Translations under genes and position numbers: made by a program
Shown: positions 29,830 to 38,630 of the stretch, one piece after another
Position numbering within the stretch: the first letter of the stretch is position 1
Layout: each line of letters opens with the position of its first letter
The notes under the pieces: generated by a model
What the model saw: the letters and a program-made list of their open reading frames with translations, nothing else
Told to the model about the DNA's origin: nothing
Database searches by the model: none
Source: Kribbella pratensis
GTDB taxonomy: Bacteria; Actinomycetota; Actinomycetes; Propionibacteriales; Kribbellaceae
Direction: 5' to 3'
DNA: 64,000 nt
Assembly: GCF_004366075.1 (NCBI RefSeq)
Contig: NZ_SODU01000003.1
Coordinates: 496,001 to 560,000, forward strand

Positions 29830-30580
29830 GCAGTCCCAGTACGCCGCACCCGCCGCCGAGCCACAACCAGAACGTGGCGTCCGACCGCGCGGACTCGACA
29901 GCCCAGGTACTGCGGGCCTTCGCCGGCTCGGCGACGTCGTACTCGACGGGTACGACCTCGCCGAGCGCGAGCACGTGCTCACCGGGATCCCTGCCGGTCT
30001 CGATCACGTGCTCCACTCCCGCGACGGTGTACCGGATGTCGACCGACCCACTGCCCTTCTCGAACCATGCCGGCTCGTGCACACTGACGACCGTCCCGCT
30101 GGTCGTTGCCGTCGGCCCGTCCCACGGTCTCGACACCTGTCGCGCGTGCAGCCCGAGACTGCCGAACGCCAAGGTCATCAGTGCGAAGAACAGCACGAGA
30201 CTTCCTGGCACCAGTGGTTCCCCGGGCCGCCGCCATCCGTAGCCTCGCGCGGCATGCCGCCCGGCTAGCTTCTCGCCGCTCGCCGCGTCGGCCGGGCTGA
30301 GGCCGCGGACCCAGAGAACAGCCACGACAACCACCATCAGCACCAGCCACGCCATGAAGATGCCGATCCCGATCATCCCACCGACGAAGACCGCGTCGCC
30401 GACCGGACGGTGAGCGATGAGGCCGACCAGAGCACCGATGCCGGAGCCGAGCGCGGCGAGCACGACCAGGACGAGCACGCCCCCGATCCCGAACAGCGAC
30501 GAGCCGGAGTCGGCCAGCTCGTACGCCGCTGCCGGACCACGTACGAACGCCCAGCTCAGCACCACACGAAGCCGCCCCAT
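29771..30580 (-). CDS. DUF3592-like membrane protein
   Basis: Function unknown. Two N-terminal transmembrane helices (about 29-58 and 64-92), a cytoplasmic basic loop, a third helix (VPGSLVLFFALMTLAFGSLG), an external domain with SGTVVSVHEPAWFEKGSGSV and VEYDVAEPAKARSTW (the DUF3592-like part), and a last helix near the C-terminus. Its 3' end overlaps the convergent ABC gene by 59 bp, more than is common, so its last residues or the ABC tail may be poorly constrained. Confidence 0.7.
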   Translation of the reverse strand: MGRLRVVLSWAFVRGPAAAYELADSGSSLFGIGGVLVLVVLAALGSGIGALVGLIAHRPVGDAVFVGGMIGIGIFMAWLVLMVVVVAVLWVRGLSPADAASGEKLAGRHAARGYGWRRPGEPLVPGSLVLFFALMTLAFGSLGLHARQVSRPWDGPTATTSGTVVSVHEPAWFEKGSGSVDIRYTVAGVEHVIETGRDPGEHVLALGEVVPVEYDVAEPAKARSTWAVESARSDATFWLWLGGGCGVLGLLSGAGWLGGRLRSSGRRGG

Positions 30581-30643
30581 GCGCTAAGTGTCGTCTACAG
30601 TGAGTCCAGCTCCGGGGGTGGAGTCGTGAGGGCTGGGGGCGAC

Positions 30644-31177
30644 ATGACTGTGATGGGCGAACGACTGCCCGAGGCCTGGATGGTCGAGTGGCATCGCAAC
30701 AGCCGCGTCGAGTTCCCGCTACGCCGCTGGTCGTTCCTGCAGTTCCCGGGGTTTTTGCTGGTGGGGTACTCGGCTTTGACGCTTGGCCGGCTGCCGGACA
30801 TGCTCGACGACGGCGGCTGGCGCTTCCTCGCCTATCTGCTGATCGCGACGTACGTCGGCATTGTCGCCATGTTCGCCTGGCAGTTCGTCACCCAGCGCCC
30901 GATCCTCGTCGTCGACCACCGAGGCATCCACCAAGGCCGCCGCCGCTTCATGCCCTGGACCGAGATCGGCTCCATCGGCCCCGTCTCCGGCCCCAAACTG
31001 GCCCGCCAACTCCATGTCTACCCGAAGAACATCTGGGCCAAGCACCTCATCCTCACCCAGCAACACGTCAACGACCTACAAACCTTCCAAACCTGGCTCC
31101 AAGAGGTGCTCGACGAGCAGCGCCGTACGGAATCCCCGCGGGACGACAATGACAGCGACCGGCGACGGACCCACTGA
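30644..31177 (+). CDS. Two-helix membrane protein with PH-like domain, paralog 2
   Basis: Function unknown; second copy of the family at 26406. The sequence runs EWHRNSRVEFPLRRWSFLQF, two transmembrane helices (about 35-52, 66-86), then RPILVVDHRGIHQGRRRFMP followed by WTEIGSIGPVSG. The start at ATG 30644 has a G-rich ribosome-binding site (GGGGG). The C-terminal 29 bp overlap the third paralog, so the two form a tandem pair. Confidence 0.72.
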   Translation: MTVMGERLPEAWMVEWHRNSRVEFPLRRWSFLQFPGFLLVGYSALTLGRLPDMLDDGGWRFLAYLLIATYVGIVAMFAWQFVTQRPILVVDHRGIHQGRRRFMPWTEIGSIGPVSGPKLARQLHVYPKNIWAKHLILTQQHVNDLQTFQTWLQEVLDEQRRTESPRDDNDSDRRRTH

Positions 31178-31652
31178 GCTGTGGACCGCGGACCTGCGGC
31201 GCACCGGCCGAGTCGCGTTTCCGCTGCGGCGCCAACCGCTTCTGCGGCAGACCTGGTCTACCTTCGGTCTACTGGGCTTGCTGGCCGTCGCCGGACTACC
31301 CCACGCGCTGAAGATCAGCGGCGTGCAGCTCATCGTGGTCATCGTCGTCACGACGGCGGTCGTGATCGGATTGTGCTTCAGCATCTGGCAGCTGCTCACC
31401 CGGGGTCCGGTACTGACGATCGACACGGGCGGCGTCCGGCTTGGGCGCAGGCGGTTCATGGCTTGGAGCGAGATCGACGCCATCACCGAGCTGGACGGTC
31501 CGCCCGGCGACCGCCGGTTCGCCGTCGTATCAAAGGTCCACCGGAGGAAGCTCTGGATCGGCCCGGAGTACGTACGCAATGTGGTGGCGTTCAGGTACTG
31601 GCTGCTCGACCTACTCGAGGAACACCGCCGCACAGTAGCCTCCCCCGGCTAG
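31149..31652 (+). CDS. Two-helix membrane protein with PH-like domain, paralog 3
   Basis: Function unknown; third copy. LWTADLRRTGRVAFPLRRQP leads into two hydrophobic helices (FGLLGLLAVAGLPHAL and IVVIVVTTAVVIGLCFSIWQ) and then GPVLTIDTGGVRLGRRRFMA and WSEIDAITELDG, aligned with copy 2 over most of its length. It starts 29 bp inside copy 2, so the pair probably arose by tandem duplication. Confidence 0.72.
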   Translation: MTATGDGPTELWTADLRRTGRVAFPLRRQPLLRQTWSTFGLLGLLAVAGLPHALKISGVQLIVVIVVTTAVVIGLCFSIWQLLTRGPVLTIDTGGVRLGRRRFMAWSEIDAITELDGPPGDRRFAVVSKVHRRKLWIGPEYVRNVVAFRYWLLDLLEEHRRTVASPG

Positions 31653-31744
31653 GCCAAGGGAGTCGTCCCACAGACCGTGGATGCTTCCAACCTGGGGAGG
31701 GTTCTGCACCCGGATCGGGCAGTTATCCTCCCCAGCCCGGCCCG

Positions 31745-32434
31745 TCAGGTGAGGCCGAGGCGTTTGGTGAGGCGGGGGCCTCGTTTGATTTTGATTTCGC
31801 CGAGGATGGCGGTGCCTCGGATGTGGAAGCGTTTGGGAGTGGCGGGCTGGGTGTTCGGGTCGGGGACGGCTTTGAGGCCGGTTTCCTGTTCGGAGACGGA
31901 GCCGAGGATCGGGTTGCTGTCGAGGAGGACGATCGCGTTCTGCGGGACCCGGATCTTCACGTCCGCGAGGATCGACTTCACGTCGATCGTGATCTCGTCG
32001 AACGGGATCTGCGCCTCGGTGTAGTCGAGCGTGACGTCGCCGAGGACCGCGTTCACCTCCTGGCGCTGCGGGACCAGCCAGTTCCCCATCCGCTTGGAGT
32101 CGGACAGGAACACGTTGATCACCGGCCCGGTTTCCACCAGTGCGCCGCCGTACGGCGGGGTGGTGGTCGGCACGCTCTGCGTGCGCGGGCCGTTCGGCAG
32201 GTCGGCGGTCAGCTCGACCAGTTCGCCGTACGTCTTGGAGCTGTACAGCGTCTCGAGCCGGTCCTCGAGCTCGGTGTACGACAGCCGGCCCTCGCCCGCG
32301 GCGTCGCGGAGGATGTCGGCGACCTCCTCCCGCTCGAGATCGGACACCCGGCGCCGCAGCACCGGATCGTCACCGCCCTGCGCGGGCACGACATCCTGCG
32401 GGCGGTTCTCCTGGGGAACGTCATCCTGAGCCAC
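31745..32434 (-). CDS. DUF1707 protein with LiaF-like C-terminal domain
   Basis: Probably involved in cell-envelope stress or surface sensing. The N-terminal DUF1707 domain is VSDLEREEVADILRDAAGEG then LSYTELEDRLETLYSSKTYG. The C-terminal half is a beta-rich cell-wall-active antibiotic response domain (MGNWLVPQRQEVNAVLGDVT, then IDVKSILADVKIRVPQNAIV). No membrane helix is seen. GTG 32434 is preferred; the frame continues upstream with Gly-rich, unlikely sequence. It is divergent from the fumarase gene. Confidence 0.8.
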   Translation of the reverse strand: MAQDDVPQENRPQDVVPAQGGDDPVLRRRVSDLEREEVADILRDAAGEGRLSYTELEDRLETLYSSKTYGELVELTADLPNGPRTQSVPTTTPPYGGALVETGPVINVFLSDSKRMGNWLVPQRQEVNAVLGDVTLDYTEAQIPFDEITIDVKSILADVKIRVPQNAIVLLDSNPILGSVSEQETGLKAVPDPNTQPATPKRFHIRGTAILGEIKIKRGPRLTKRLGLT

Positions 32435-32593
32435 CCCAAAACCATACGCGCGCCCACCCCCGCCCGCAGACCCGTTTCCTCCCCGATTCACCCCTGATCC
32501 CGCCCCTGAGCCGCGTACTGTCCGCCATGAACTGGGGTGGGGCACCGAGCGGAGACTGCTGGCAGGCCTGGCGCGCCATGCGAGGGTGAGTCG

Positions 32594-32634
32594 CGGGGAA
32601 ACTATTCGTCACCGGGCGACGATTTCTTTCCCCG
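32594..32634 (+). other. Hairpin in the fumarase leader
   Basis: CGGGGAAA (32594-32601) pairs with TTTCCCCG (32627-32634) and the interior contains CGTC/GACG. It lies about 90 bp before the class I fumarase start, in the 288-bp gap between divergent genes. It could be an upstream terminator or part of a structured leader; nothing else is evident in this gap. Confidence 0.4.
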
Positions 32635-32722
32635 CCGCGATGAGACGGAGGTCCCGTCCGCGGGCGGGGCGGGGAGAACTAGGCTTTGGGGGTCCAGTCC
32701 AGCTTGTGTGGAGGTATGCCCG

Positions 32723-34387
32723 GTGTCTGCCGACTTCAACTACTCCGATCTGTTGCCGTTGGGTGCCGACGAGACGGAGTACCGGCTGCTGACGACGGAG
32801 GGTGTCAGCACGTTCACCGCGGGCGACCGGACGTTCCTGCAGGTCCAGCCGGACGTGCTGCAGGCGCTCACCGCGGAGGCGATGCACGACATCTCGCACT
32901 ATCTGCGGACCGCGCACCTCGCGCAGCTGCGGCGGATCATCGACGACCCGGAGGCGTCCGGGAACGACCGGTTCGTCGCGCTCGACCTGCTGAAGAACGC
33001 GAACATCTCGGCCGGCGGCGTACTCCCGATGTGCCAGGACACCGGCACCGCGATCGTGATGGGCAAGAAGTCCGAGGGCGTCCTCACCGGCGCGGTCGAC
33101 GAGGAGTGGATCAGCCGCGGCGTGTACGACGCCTACACCAAGCTGAACCTGCGCTACTCGCAGATGGCCCCGCTGACCATGTGGGACGAGAAGAACACCG
33201 GCTCCAACCTGCCCGCCCAGATCGAGCTGTACTCCACGCCGGCCAAGGGCGACCCGGCGTACAAGTTCCTGTTCATGGCCAAGGGCGGCGGCTCCGCCAA
33301 CAAGTCGTTCCTCTACCAGGAGACGAAGGCGGTCCTGAACCCGTCGCGGATGATGGAGTTCCTCGACGAGAAGATCAGGTCGTTGGGTACGGCGGCCTGC
33401 CCGCCGTACCACCTGGCCATCGTGGTCGGCGGCACGTCGGCCGAGTTCGCGCTGAAGACCGCGAAGTACGCCTCCGCGCACTACCTCGACACGCTGCCGA
33501 CCGCGGGATCGCCGGTGGGGCACGGGTTCCGGGACGTGGAACTGGAGGAGGAGGTCTTCAAGCTCACGCAGGAGTTCGGGATCGGGGCACAGTTCGGCGG
33601 GAAGTACTTCTGCCACGACGTCCGGGTGATCCGACTGCCGCGGCACGGCGCGTCCTGCCCGGTCGCGATCGCGGTGTCCTGCTCGGCGGATCGGCAGGCG
33701 CTGGCGAAGATCACGCCGGAGGGCGTGTTCCTGGAGCAGCTCGAGCGCGACCCGGCGCGATTCCTGCCGGACACCACCGACGAACACCTGGCCGACGACA
33801 CCGAGGTCGTGCGGATCGACCTGAACCGGCCGATGAGCGAGATCCGCGACGAGCTGTCCAAGCTGCCGGTGAAGACGCGGCTGTCGCTGACCGGTCCGCT
33901 GGTGGTGGCGCGGGACATCGCGCACGCGAAGATCAAGGAGCGGCTGGACGCGGGCGAGCCGATGCCGTCGTACTTGCGGGATCACGCGGTGTACTACGCG
34001 GGGCCGGCGAAGACGCCTGAGGGTTATGCGTCCGGATCGTTCGGGCCGACGACGGCGGGGCGGATGGACGCGTACGTCGATCAGTTCCAGGCGGCCGGTG
34101 GATCGTTCGTGATGCTTGCCAAGGGCAACCGGTCGGCGAAGGTGACGGCGGCGTGCAAGGAGCACGGCGGGTTCTACCTCGGGTCGATCGGGGGGCCGGC
34201 AGCGCGGCTGGCGCAGGACTGCATCAAGTCGGTCGACGTGATCGAGTACCCGGAGCTCGGCATGGAGGCGATCTGGAAGATCCAGGTCGAGGACTTCCCG
34301 GCCTTCATCGTCGTCGACGACAAAGGCAACGACTTCTTCACCGACACCAAGAAGCCAGTCCCCCTCACAGTCCGCCCGCGCAGCTGA
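32723..34387 (+). CDS. Fumarate hydratase, class I ([4Fe-4S])
   Basis: TCA-cycle enzyme interconverting fumarate and malate. It has the single-chain class I layout: an N-terminal alpha domain with VLPMCQDTGTAIVMGKKSEG and FGGKYFCHDVRVIRLPRHGA (cluster Cys), and a C-terminal beta domain with RDIAHAKIKERLDAGEPMPS and FGPTTAGRMDAYVDQFQAAG. GTG 32723 with GGAGG 8 bp upstream gives 554 residues. A class II fumarase lies 1.5 kb away; the two enzymes are unrelated and differ in oxygen sensitivity. M. tuberculosis has its class II enzyme at this locus. Confidence 0.93.
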   Translation: MSADFNYSDLLPLGADETEYRLLTTEGVSTFTAGDRTFLQVQPDVLQALTAEAMHDISHYLRTAHLAQLRRIIDDPEASGNDRFVALDLLKNANISAGGVLPMCQDTGTAIVMGKKSEGVLTGAVDEEWISRGVYDAYTKLNLRYSQMAPLTMWDEKNTGSNLPAQIELYSTPAKGDPAYKFLFMAKGGGSANKSFLYQETKAVLNPSRMMEFLDEKIRSLGTAACPPYHLAIVVGGTSAEFALKTAKYASAHYLDTLPTAGSPVGHGFRDVELEEEVFKLTQEFGIGAQFGGKYFCHDVRVIRLPRHGASCPVAIAVSCSADRQALAKITPEGVFLEQLERDPARFLPDTTDEHLADDTEVVRIDLNRPMSEIRDELSKLPVKTRLSLTGPLVVARDIAHAKIKERLDAGEPMPSYLRDHAVYYAGPAKTPEGYASGSFGPTTAGRMDAYVDQFQAAGGSFVMLAKGNRSAKVTAACKEHGGFYLGSIGGPAARLAQDCIKSVDVIEYPELGMEAIWKIQVEDFPAFIVVDDKGNDFFTDTKKPVPLTVRPRS

Positions 34388-34418
34388 AGCGGTGGGTTGC
34401 CCGCTGAAGTGCAGTGTC

Positions 34419-34441
34419 GCCCACTGAGATTTTGAGTGGGC
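34419..34441 (+). terminator. Hairpin downstream of class I fumarase
   Basis: GCCCACT (34419-34425) pairs with AGTGGGC (34435-34441) across GAGATTTTG. It lies 32 bp after the fumarase stop and 78 bp before the next start, and is a plausible weak terminator. Confidence 0.45.
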
Positions 34442-34519
34442 AAGCCTGCAGCTCAGGGGGCATCTGCCACTTGACGTGGCTGATCGGCCGCCCGACCCTC
34501 TGAGGTGGGGGTGGTGGCG

Positions 34520-34942
34520 ATGGGCAAGCGGATGTTGCGGGTCGGCGGCCGGATCGGCGTGTGGATGTACAAGACGCTCAACGGGCGCCTGGCCAGTGGG
34601 AGCAAGGACGTGCATGTCCTGATGCTCACCACCCCGGGCCGCCGCACCGGCGTACTGCGGTCTACGTGTGTGCGGTACGTCGAGACTCCCGACGGACTGC
34701 TCGTCTGGGGCACGGGATCGGGCTCCCGCCGGGACCCGGACTGGTTCCGCAACCTCCGCGCCGCGCAGACCACCGACGTACAGATCGGCGCCGTGCACAC
34801 AACCATGCACGCACGGGAGCTGACCGGTCCCGAGCGGCACACGGTGTGGACCGATATCATCCTGCGCGAGGATCTAGGGATCGGCCGGTACGCGACGAAG
34901 GCCCAGCGGACGATCCCCGTCGCCGTACTGAAACCGGACTGA
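34520..34942 (+). CDS. Deazaflavin (F420)-dependent nitroreductase-family protein
   Basis: Small split-barrel protein of the DDN/DUF385 family, which binds coenzyme F420. Conserved parts are GVWMYKTLNGRLASGSKDVH, LMLTTPGRRTGVLRSTCVRY, LLVWGTGSGSRRDPDWFRNL and the C-terminal TIPVAVLKPD. ATG 34520 gives 140 residues; GTG 34505 would add five. Physiological substrates of the family are mostly unknown, with quinone reduction proposed. Confidence 0.88.
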   Translation: MGKRMLRVGGRIGVWMYKTLNGRLASGSKDVHVLMLTTPGRRTGVLRSTCVRYVETPDGLLVWGTGSGSRRDPDWFRNLRAAQTTDVQIGAVHTTMHARELTGPERHTVWTDIILREDLGIGRYATKAQRTIPVAVLKPD

Positions 34943-34945
34943 CTC

Positions 34946-35104
34946 TCAGCCGGCCTTGCTGTCGACGACTTCAGGCAGTTTGAGCATGAGAGTCTTCGCG
35001 GCCTGGACGAGATCGGCTTCGTTGTGGCCGAACGCCTGGAGGTAGCTCCTGAGTGCGGATCGCAGTAGCTGGAGCTCCTCTGCCTGCAACTCGATGGTGT
35101 ACAT
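34946..35104 (-). CDS. Small conserved actinobacterial protein, 52 aa
   Basis: A short frame from ATG 35104 encoding MYTIELQAEELQLLRSALRS and continuing with a second helix (EADLVQAAKTLMLKLPEVVD). The sequence resembles short helical proteins widespread in actinobacteria and has clear coding character. It lies convergent with the F420-type gene, 3 bp from its stop. Function unknown. Confidence 0.65.
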   Translation of the reverse strand: MYTIELQAEELQLLRSALRSYLQAFGHNEADLVQAAKTLMLKLPEVVDSKAG

Positions 35105-35161
35105 ACTTCCAAGCTAAGTCCAAACCGGTCAGTTGCAACCGCTCGTGACCCACCTGTGTTG

Positions 35162-35860
35162 TCAGCCGCTGTGGAGCTCCTCCGCGATCAGGTCGGGCTG
35201 GTGGGTCGTCGGCGCGACGGGCAGTCGCCAGGCCGCCGGCGCGGACCAGGTCTGCCAGTCGTCGGAGAACGGTGTAGTCCAGGCCTCGATGTCGCGGATC
35301 GCCGCATGCGCGTCGGCGACGATCTGCTCCGCCTCAGCGGCGGTGAAGCGCCCCGCGGTGACGGCACCCTCCAGCTCGTCCTCGTCCTTCCACTCGATGC
35401 TGCGGTCCGGATTGATCCAGAGGTCGAGCACATGATCGACAGTGCTGGTACGGCGGGAAGCCCAGTCGCGCACATGCTCCCGCTCGAGGTTCACGTACCA
35501 CCCGCGGAAGGTCCCGTCGGCGCCCCAGAAATACCAGACCGACCACGGCTTCCCGGGCGGTGACACCTTGAGGATCCCGGTCCCGTGCCACACGTCGAGC
35601 TTCAGCGCCCGGTCCGCGGTGAACATCGCCACCGGTCCGGCGTGCCGCATCTCACGTCCGTCGGTGAGCACCGGTCTGAGCAGCGGCGTACCCGGCGCGA
35701 GCCAGGCGACCAGCCCGTCCGCGTCGTCACGCACCACTGTCATCGGCCGCACGTTCGGCTTGTCCGCATGCTTCCCGGTGCCCTGGTACACCCACTCGAT
35801 CGTCGTACCCGGCTCCCAGTACCGCGTCACGCCATCGCCATCGGTCATGCCTTCTGTCAC
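35162..35860 (-). CDS. DUF402-domain protein
   Basis: DUF402 proteins include RNA-binding and nucleotide phosphatase-like members (FomD and Ntdp). The conserved core is VWHGTGILKVSPPGKPWSVW, followed by GWYVNLEREHVRDWASRRTS, and acidic VDHVLDLWINPDRSIEWKDE with the metal-binding Asp/Glu. The N-terminus is a beta-barrel extension. ATG 35860 gives 232 residues and overlaps the fumC stop by four bases (ATGA on the minus strand), so it is probably co-transcribed with fumC. Confidence 0.85.
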   Translation of the reverse strand: MTEGMTDGDGVTRYWEPGTTIEWVYQGTGKHADKPNVRPMTVVRDDADGLVAWLAPGTPLLRPVLTDGREMRHAGPVAMFTADRALKLDVWHGTGILKVSPPGKPWSVWYFWGADGTFRGWYVNLEREHVRDWASRRTSTVDHVLDLWINPDRSIEWKDEDELEGAVTAGRFTAAEAEQIVADAHAAIRDIEAWTTPFSDDWQTWSAPAAWRLPVAPTTHQPDLIAEELHSG

Positions 35861-37260
35861 GACTGCGCCGGCCGGGTCATGGACAGTACGTCGAGGGCCG
35901 CGTCCAGCTGCTCCTCGGTCAGGTCTCCCTTCTCGACGTGACCGTTCTCGATCACGACCTCGCGGATCGTTTTCCCTTGTTTCAAGGCACTCTTGGCGAC
36001 GGCGGCCGCGTTCTCGTACCCGATGTAGCGGTTCAGCGGCGTCACGATCGACGGCGACGACTCGGCCAGCGCGCGGGCGTGGTCGACGTTCGCCGTGATG
36101 CCGTCGACGCAGCGATCGGCGAGCAGGCGCGAGCTGTTCGCCAGCAGGCTGATGGACTCGAGCAGGTTGCGCGCGATCACCGGCAGCATCACGTTCAGCT
36201 CGAAGTTGCCCCCGGCACCGGCCACGGTGATCGCGGCGTCGTTGCCGATCACCTGGGCGGCGACCATCAGCGTCGCCTCGCAGATCACCGGGTTCACCTT
36301 GCCCGGCATGATGCTCGATCCGGGTTGCAGGTCCGGCAGCGCGATCTCGCCGAGCCCGGCGCGCGGCCCGGAGCCCATCCAGCGCAGATCGTTGCAGATC
36401 TTCGTCAGGCTGACAGCGATCGTCTTCAGCTGCCCGGACAGCTCGACCAGCCCGTCACGAGCACCCTGGGCCTCGAAGTGGTCCTCGGCCTCGGTCAGCT
36501 CCAGCCCGGTTCGGCGGTTCAGCTCGGTGATCACCGCGGCCGCGAACCCGGGTGGCGTGTTGATCCCGGTCCCGACCGCGGTCCCGCCCAGCGGCAACTC
36601 GGCGACCCTCGGGAGCGTCGCCCGGACGCGCGCGGCACCGCGCCTGATCTGCTGCGCGTAGCCGTTGAACTCCTGGCCGAGCGTCACCGGGGTCGCGTCC
36701 ATCAGGTGTGTCCGCCCGGACTTCACCACCTCCGCGAACTCGGATCCCTTACGGGACAGGGAATCCGCGAGGTGCTCCAACGCCGGCAGCAGCTCCTGCA
36801 CCACGCCGGCCGTGGCCGCGACGTGGATCGCCGACGGGAAGGTGTCGTTACTGGACTGCGACGCGTTGACGTGATCGTTCGGATGCACGTCCGCGCCGAG
36901 CGAGCGGGTGGCGAGGGTGGCCAGAACCTCGTTGGCGTTCATGTTGGTCGACGTACCCGAACCGGTCTGGAAGACGTCGATCGGGAACTCCGCGTCGAAC
37001 TCCCCCGCCGCCACCTGGTCCGCGGCGGCCACGATCGCGGCCGACCGCTCCGCGTCGAGCACTCCGAGCGAGGCGTTCACGACCGCGGCGGATGCCTTGA
37101 TCTGCGCGAGCGCGTGCACGAGCGCCGGCGCCAGCGGCCGCCCGGAGATCGGGAAGTTCTCCACCGCACGCTGCGTCTGCGCCCGCCACAACGCGTCGCG
37201 AGGCACCTTGACCTCGCCCATCGTGTCGTGCTCGATCCTGAATTCCACGTCGTCACCCAT
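35857..37260 (-). CDS. fumC: Fumarate hydratase, class II
   Basis: Iron-independent fumarase of the aspartase/fumarase superfamily. The signature loop is GSSIMPGKVNPV and the other active-site regions are TGSGTSTNMNANEVLATLAT and SSNDTFPSAIHVAATAGVVQ with KSGRTHLMDATPVTLGQEF. At 467 residues it is normal. It is the functional equivalent of the fumarase at Rv1098c. A class I enzyme is encoded 1.5 kb away on the other strand. Confidence 0.95.
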   Translation of the reverse strand: MGDDVEFRIEHDTMGEVKVPRDALWRAQTQRAVENFPISGRPLAPALVHALAQIKASAAVVNASLGVLDAERSAAIVAAADQVAAGEFDAEFPIDVFQTGSGTSTNMNANEVLATLATRSLGADVHPNDHVNASQSSNDTFPSAIHVAATAGVVQELLPALEHLADSLSRKGSEFAEVVKSGRTHLMDATPVTLGQEFNGYAQQIRRGAARVRATLPRVAELPLGGTAVGTGINTPPGFAAAVITELNRRTGLELTEAEDHFEAQGARDGLVELSGQLKTIAVSLTKICNDLRWMGSGPRAGLGEIALPDLQPGSSIMPGKVNPVICEATLMVAAQVIGNDAAITVAGAGGNFELNVMLPVIARNLLESISLLANSSRLLADRCVDGITANVDHARALAESSPSIVTPLNRYIGYENAAAVAKSALKQGKTIREVVIENGHVEKGDLTEEQLDAALDVLSMTRPAQS

Positions 37261-37305
37261 ACCAAAAGAGTACGTCGCTGAGCGTTGCCGGATCAGGCCG
37301 ATCGC

Positions 37306-37965
37306 CTACCTGTGGACAACGCCACAGCCCTGATAGACGAAGTACGTCTCGGCGCGGCCCTGGAGCTCGACGGGCACCGGTTTGACGACACAGGCACCGA
37401 ACACCGAGGCGACGGCGGACTCGAGCGCCTCCGAGGACGACGATGACCAGACGGTCAGTACGCCGTCGGCGCGCAGCTTCGCGCGACAGGTGCTGAAGAA
37501 GTCCGACGAGTAGATGGCCGAATTCTCGTTGTAGACAAGGAAGTCCGGGCCGTTGTCGACGTCGAGCAGGATCGCGTCGACGGACGCGTCGGGCAGATCC
37601 GCGACGACAGCCCGCACGTCACCGACCACCACACCGACGCGAGGGTCGTCGAGGACCGATGGGACGAGGCCGGAGCGCATCCAGGACACCACATCCGGCT
37701 CGATCTCCGCGACGATCACCTGCCCTAGGCGGGAATCGGCCAGCAGCGCGCGGACCGTGTACCCAAGTCCGAGCCCACCGACAAGCACCCGATCCGGATG
37801 CCGCACCGCCTCCAGCGCAGCTGACGCCAGCAGCTCCTCGCTCGACGTCTCCTGATCGTCCATCACGAAGACCCCGTTGACCCGCAGCTCCAACGCCCCG
37901 TCGTCGCGTCGGCGCAGCACCAACTCACCGCGCTCACTCACTGCCCGTGCCAACTCCACCGTCAC
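37306..37965 (-). CDS. Spermidine-synthase-like methyltransferase-fold protein
   Basis: Rossmann-fold protein of the polyamine aminopropyltransferase group. The nucleotide loop is RVLVGGLGLGYTVRALLADS, followed by VIVAEIEPDVVSWM and VGDVRAVVADLPDASVDAIL, with LLDVDNGPDFLVYNENSAIY in the active-site position. The N-terminal tetramerisation domain is missing or reduced, so true spermidine synthase activity is doubtful. It is 219 residues and overlaps the response-regulator gene by four bases. Confidence 0.75.
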   Translation of the reverse strand: MTVELARAVSERGELVLRRRDDGALELRVNGVFVMDDQETSSEELLASAALEAVRHPDRVLVGGLGLGYTVRALLADSRLGQVIVAEIEPDVVSWMRSGLVPSVLDDPRVGVVVGDVRAVVADLPDASVDAILLDVDNGPDFLVYNENSAIYSSDFFSTCRAKLRADGVLTVWSSSSSEALESAVASVFGACVVKPVPVELQGRAETYFVYQGCGVVHR

Positions 37966-38630
37966 ACCAGTCCGGCGTCGTGAGCCAGCAAAGCGAGCTG
38001 CACGCGGTTGGTGAGCTGGAGCTTCGCGAGCGAGTTCGTCAGATGCGTCTTCACCGTGGCGACCCCGACCTCCAGCACAGCGGCCGCTTCCGCATTGCTC
38101 CTGCCTTCGGCCACGGCCAGTACGACGTCCCGCTCCCGCTCCGTCAACTGCGCCAGCGCCGCGAGAGCCGTCGTACGGCGGCTGTGCTGGTCGACCGCGC
38201 CTACATGGTCCATCAGCTGTCGCGTGGACTGTGGTGACAGCACAGACTCACCAGATGCCGCCTTCACCACAGCGGCAACGATCTCAACCGGTGCAGCGTC
38301 CTTGAGCAGGTAACCCGACGCACCGGCCCGCAGCGCGCGTAGCAGAGCCTCATCCGACCCGAACGTGGTCAGCATGACCACCTCCGGCGCGCCGGCCCGC
38401 CTACGGATCGCAGCAGTCGCAGCAACCCCGTCCAGCACCGGCATCCCGATGTCCATCAGTACGACGTCCGGCCGCAGGTCACGCACCGCATCGACCGCCT
38501 GCTGCCCGTCGGAGGCCGCACCGACCAGCTCCAACTCCGGGGCACCGGACAGCATGCTGGACAGCCCTGCCCGCACGAGTGGGTCGTCGTCGACCAACAG
38601 CAGTCGGACCGGTTCACTCACGCCCGTCAT
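37962..38630 (-). CDS. NarL/LuxR-family response regulator
   Basis: Receiver domain with acidic pocket RLLLVDDDPLVRAGLSSMLS, phospho-acceptor D60 in DVVLMDIGMPVLDG, and Lys in SGYLLKDAAPVEIVAAVVKA. The C-terminal LuxR helix-turn-helix is LTERERDVVLAVAEGRSNAE then VGVATVKTHLTNSLAKLQLT. ATG 38630 is used; GTG 38621 would also fit. The gene overlaps the sensor kinase stop (38614-38616), so the two are coupled. Confidence 0.92.
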   Translation of the reverse strand: MTGVSEPVRLLLVDDDPLVRAGLSSMLSGAPELELVGAASDGQQAVDAVRDLRPDVVLMDIGMPVLDGVAATAAIRRRAGAPEVVMLTTFGSDEALLRALRAGASGYLLKDAAPVEIVAAVVKAASGESVLSPQSTRQLMDHVGAVDQHSRRTTALAALAQLTERERDVVLAVAEGRSNAEAAAVLEVGVATVKTHLTNSLAKLQLTNRVQLALLAHDAGLV

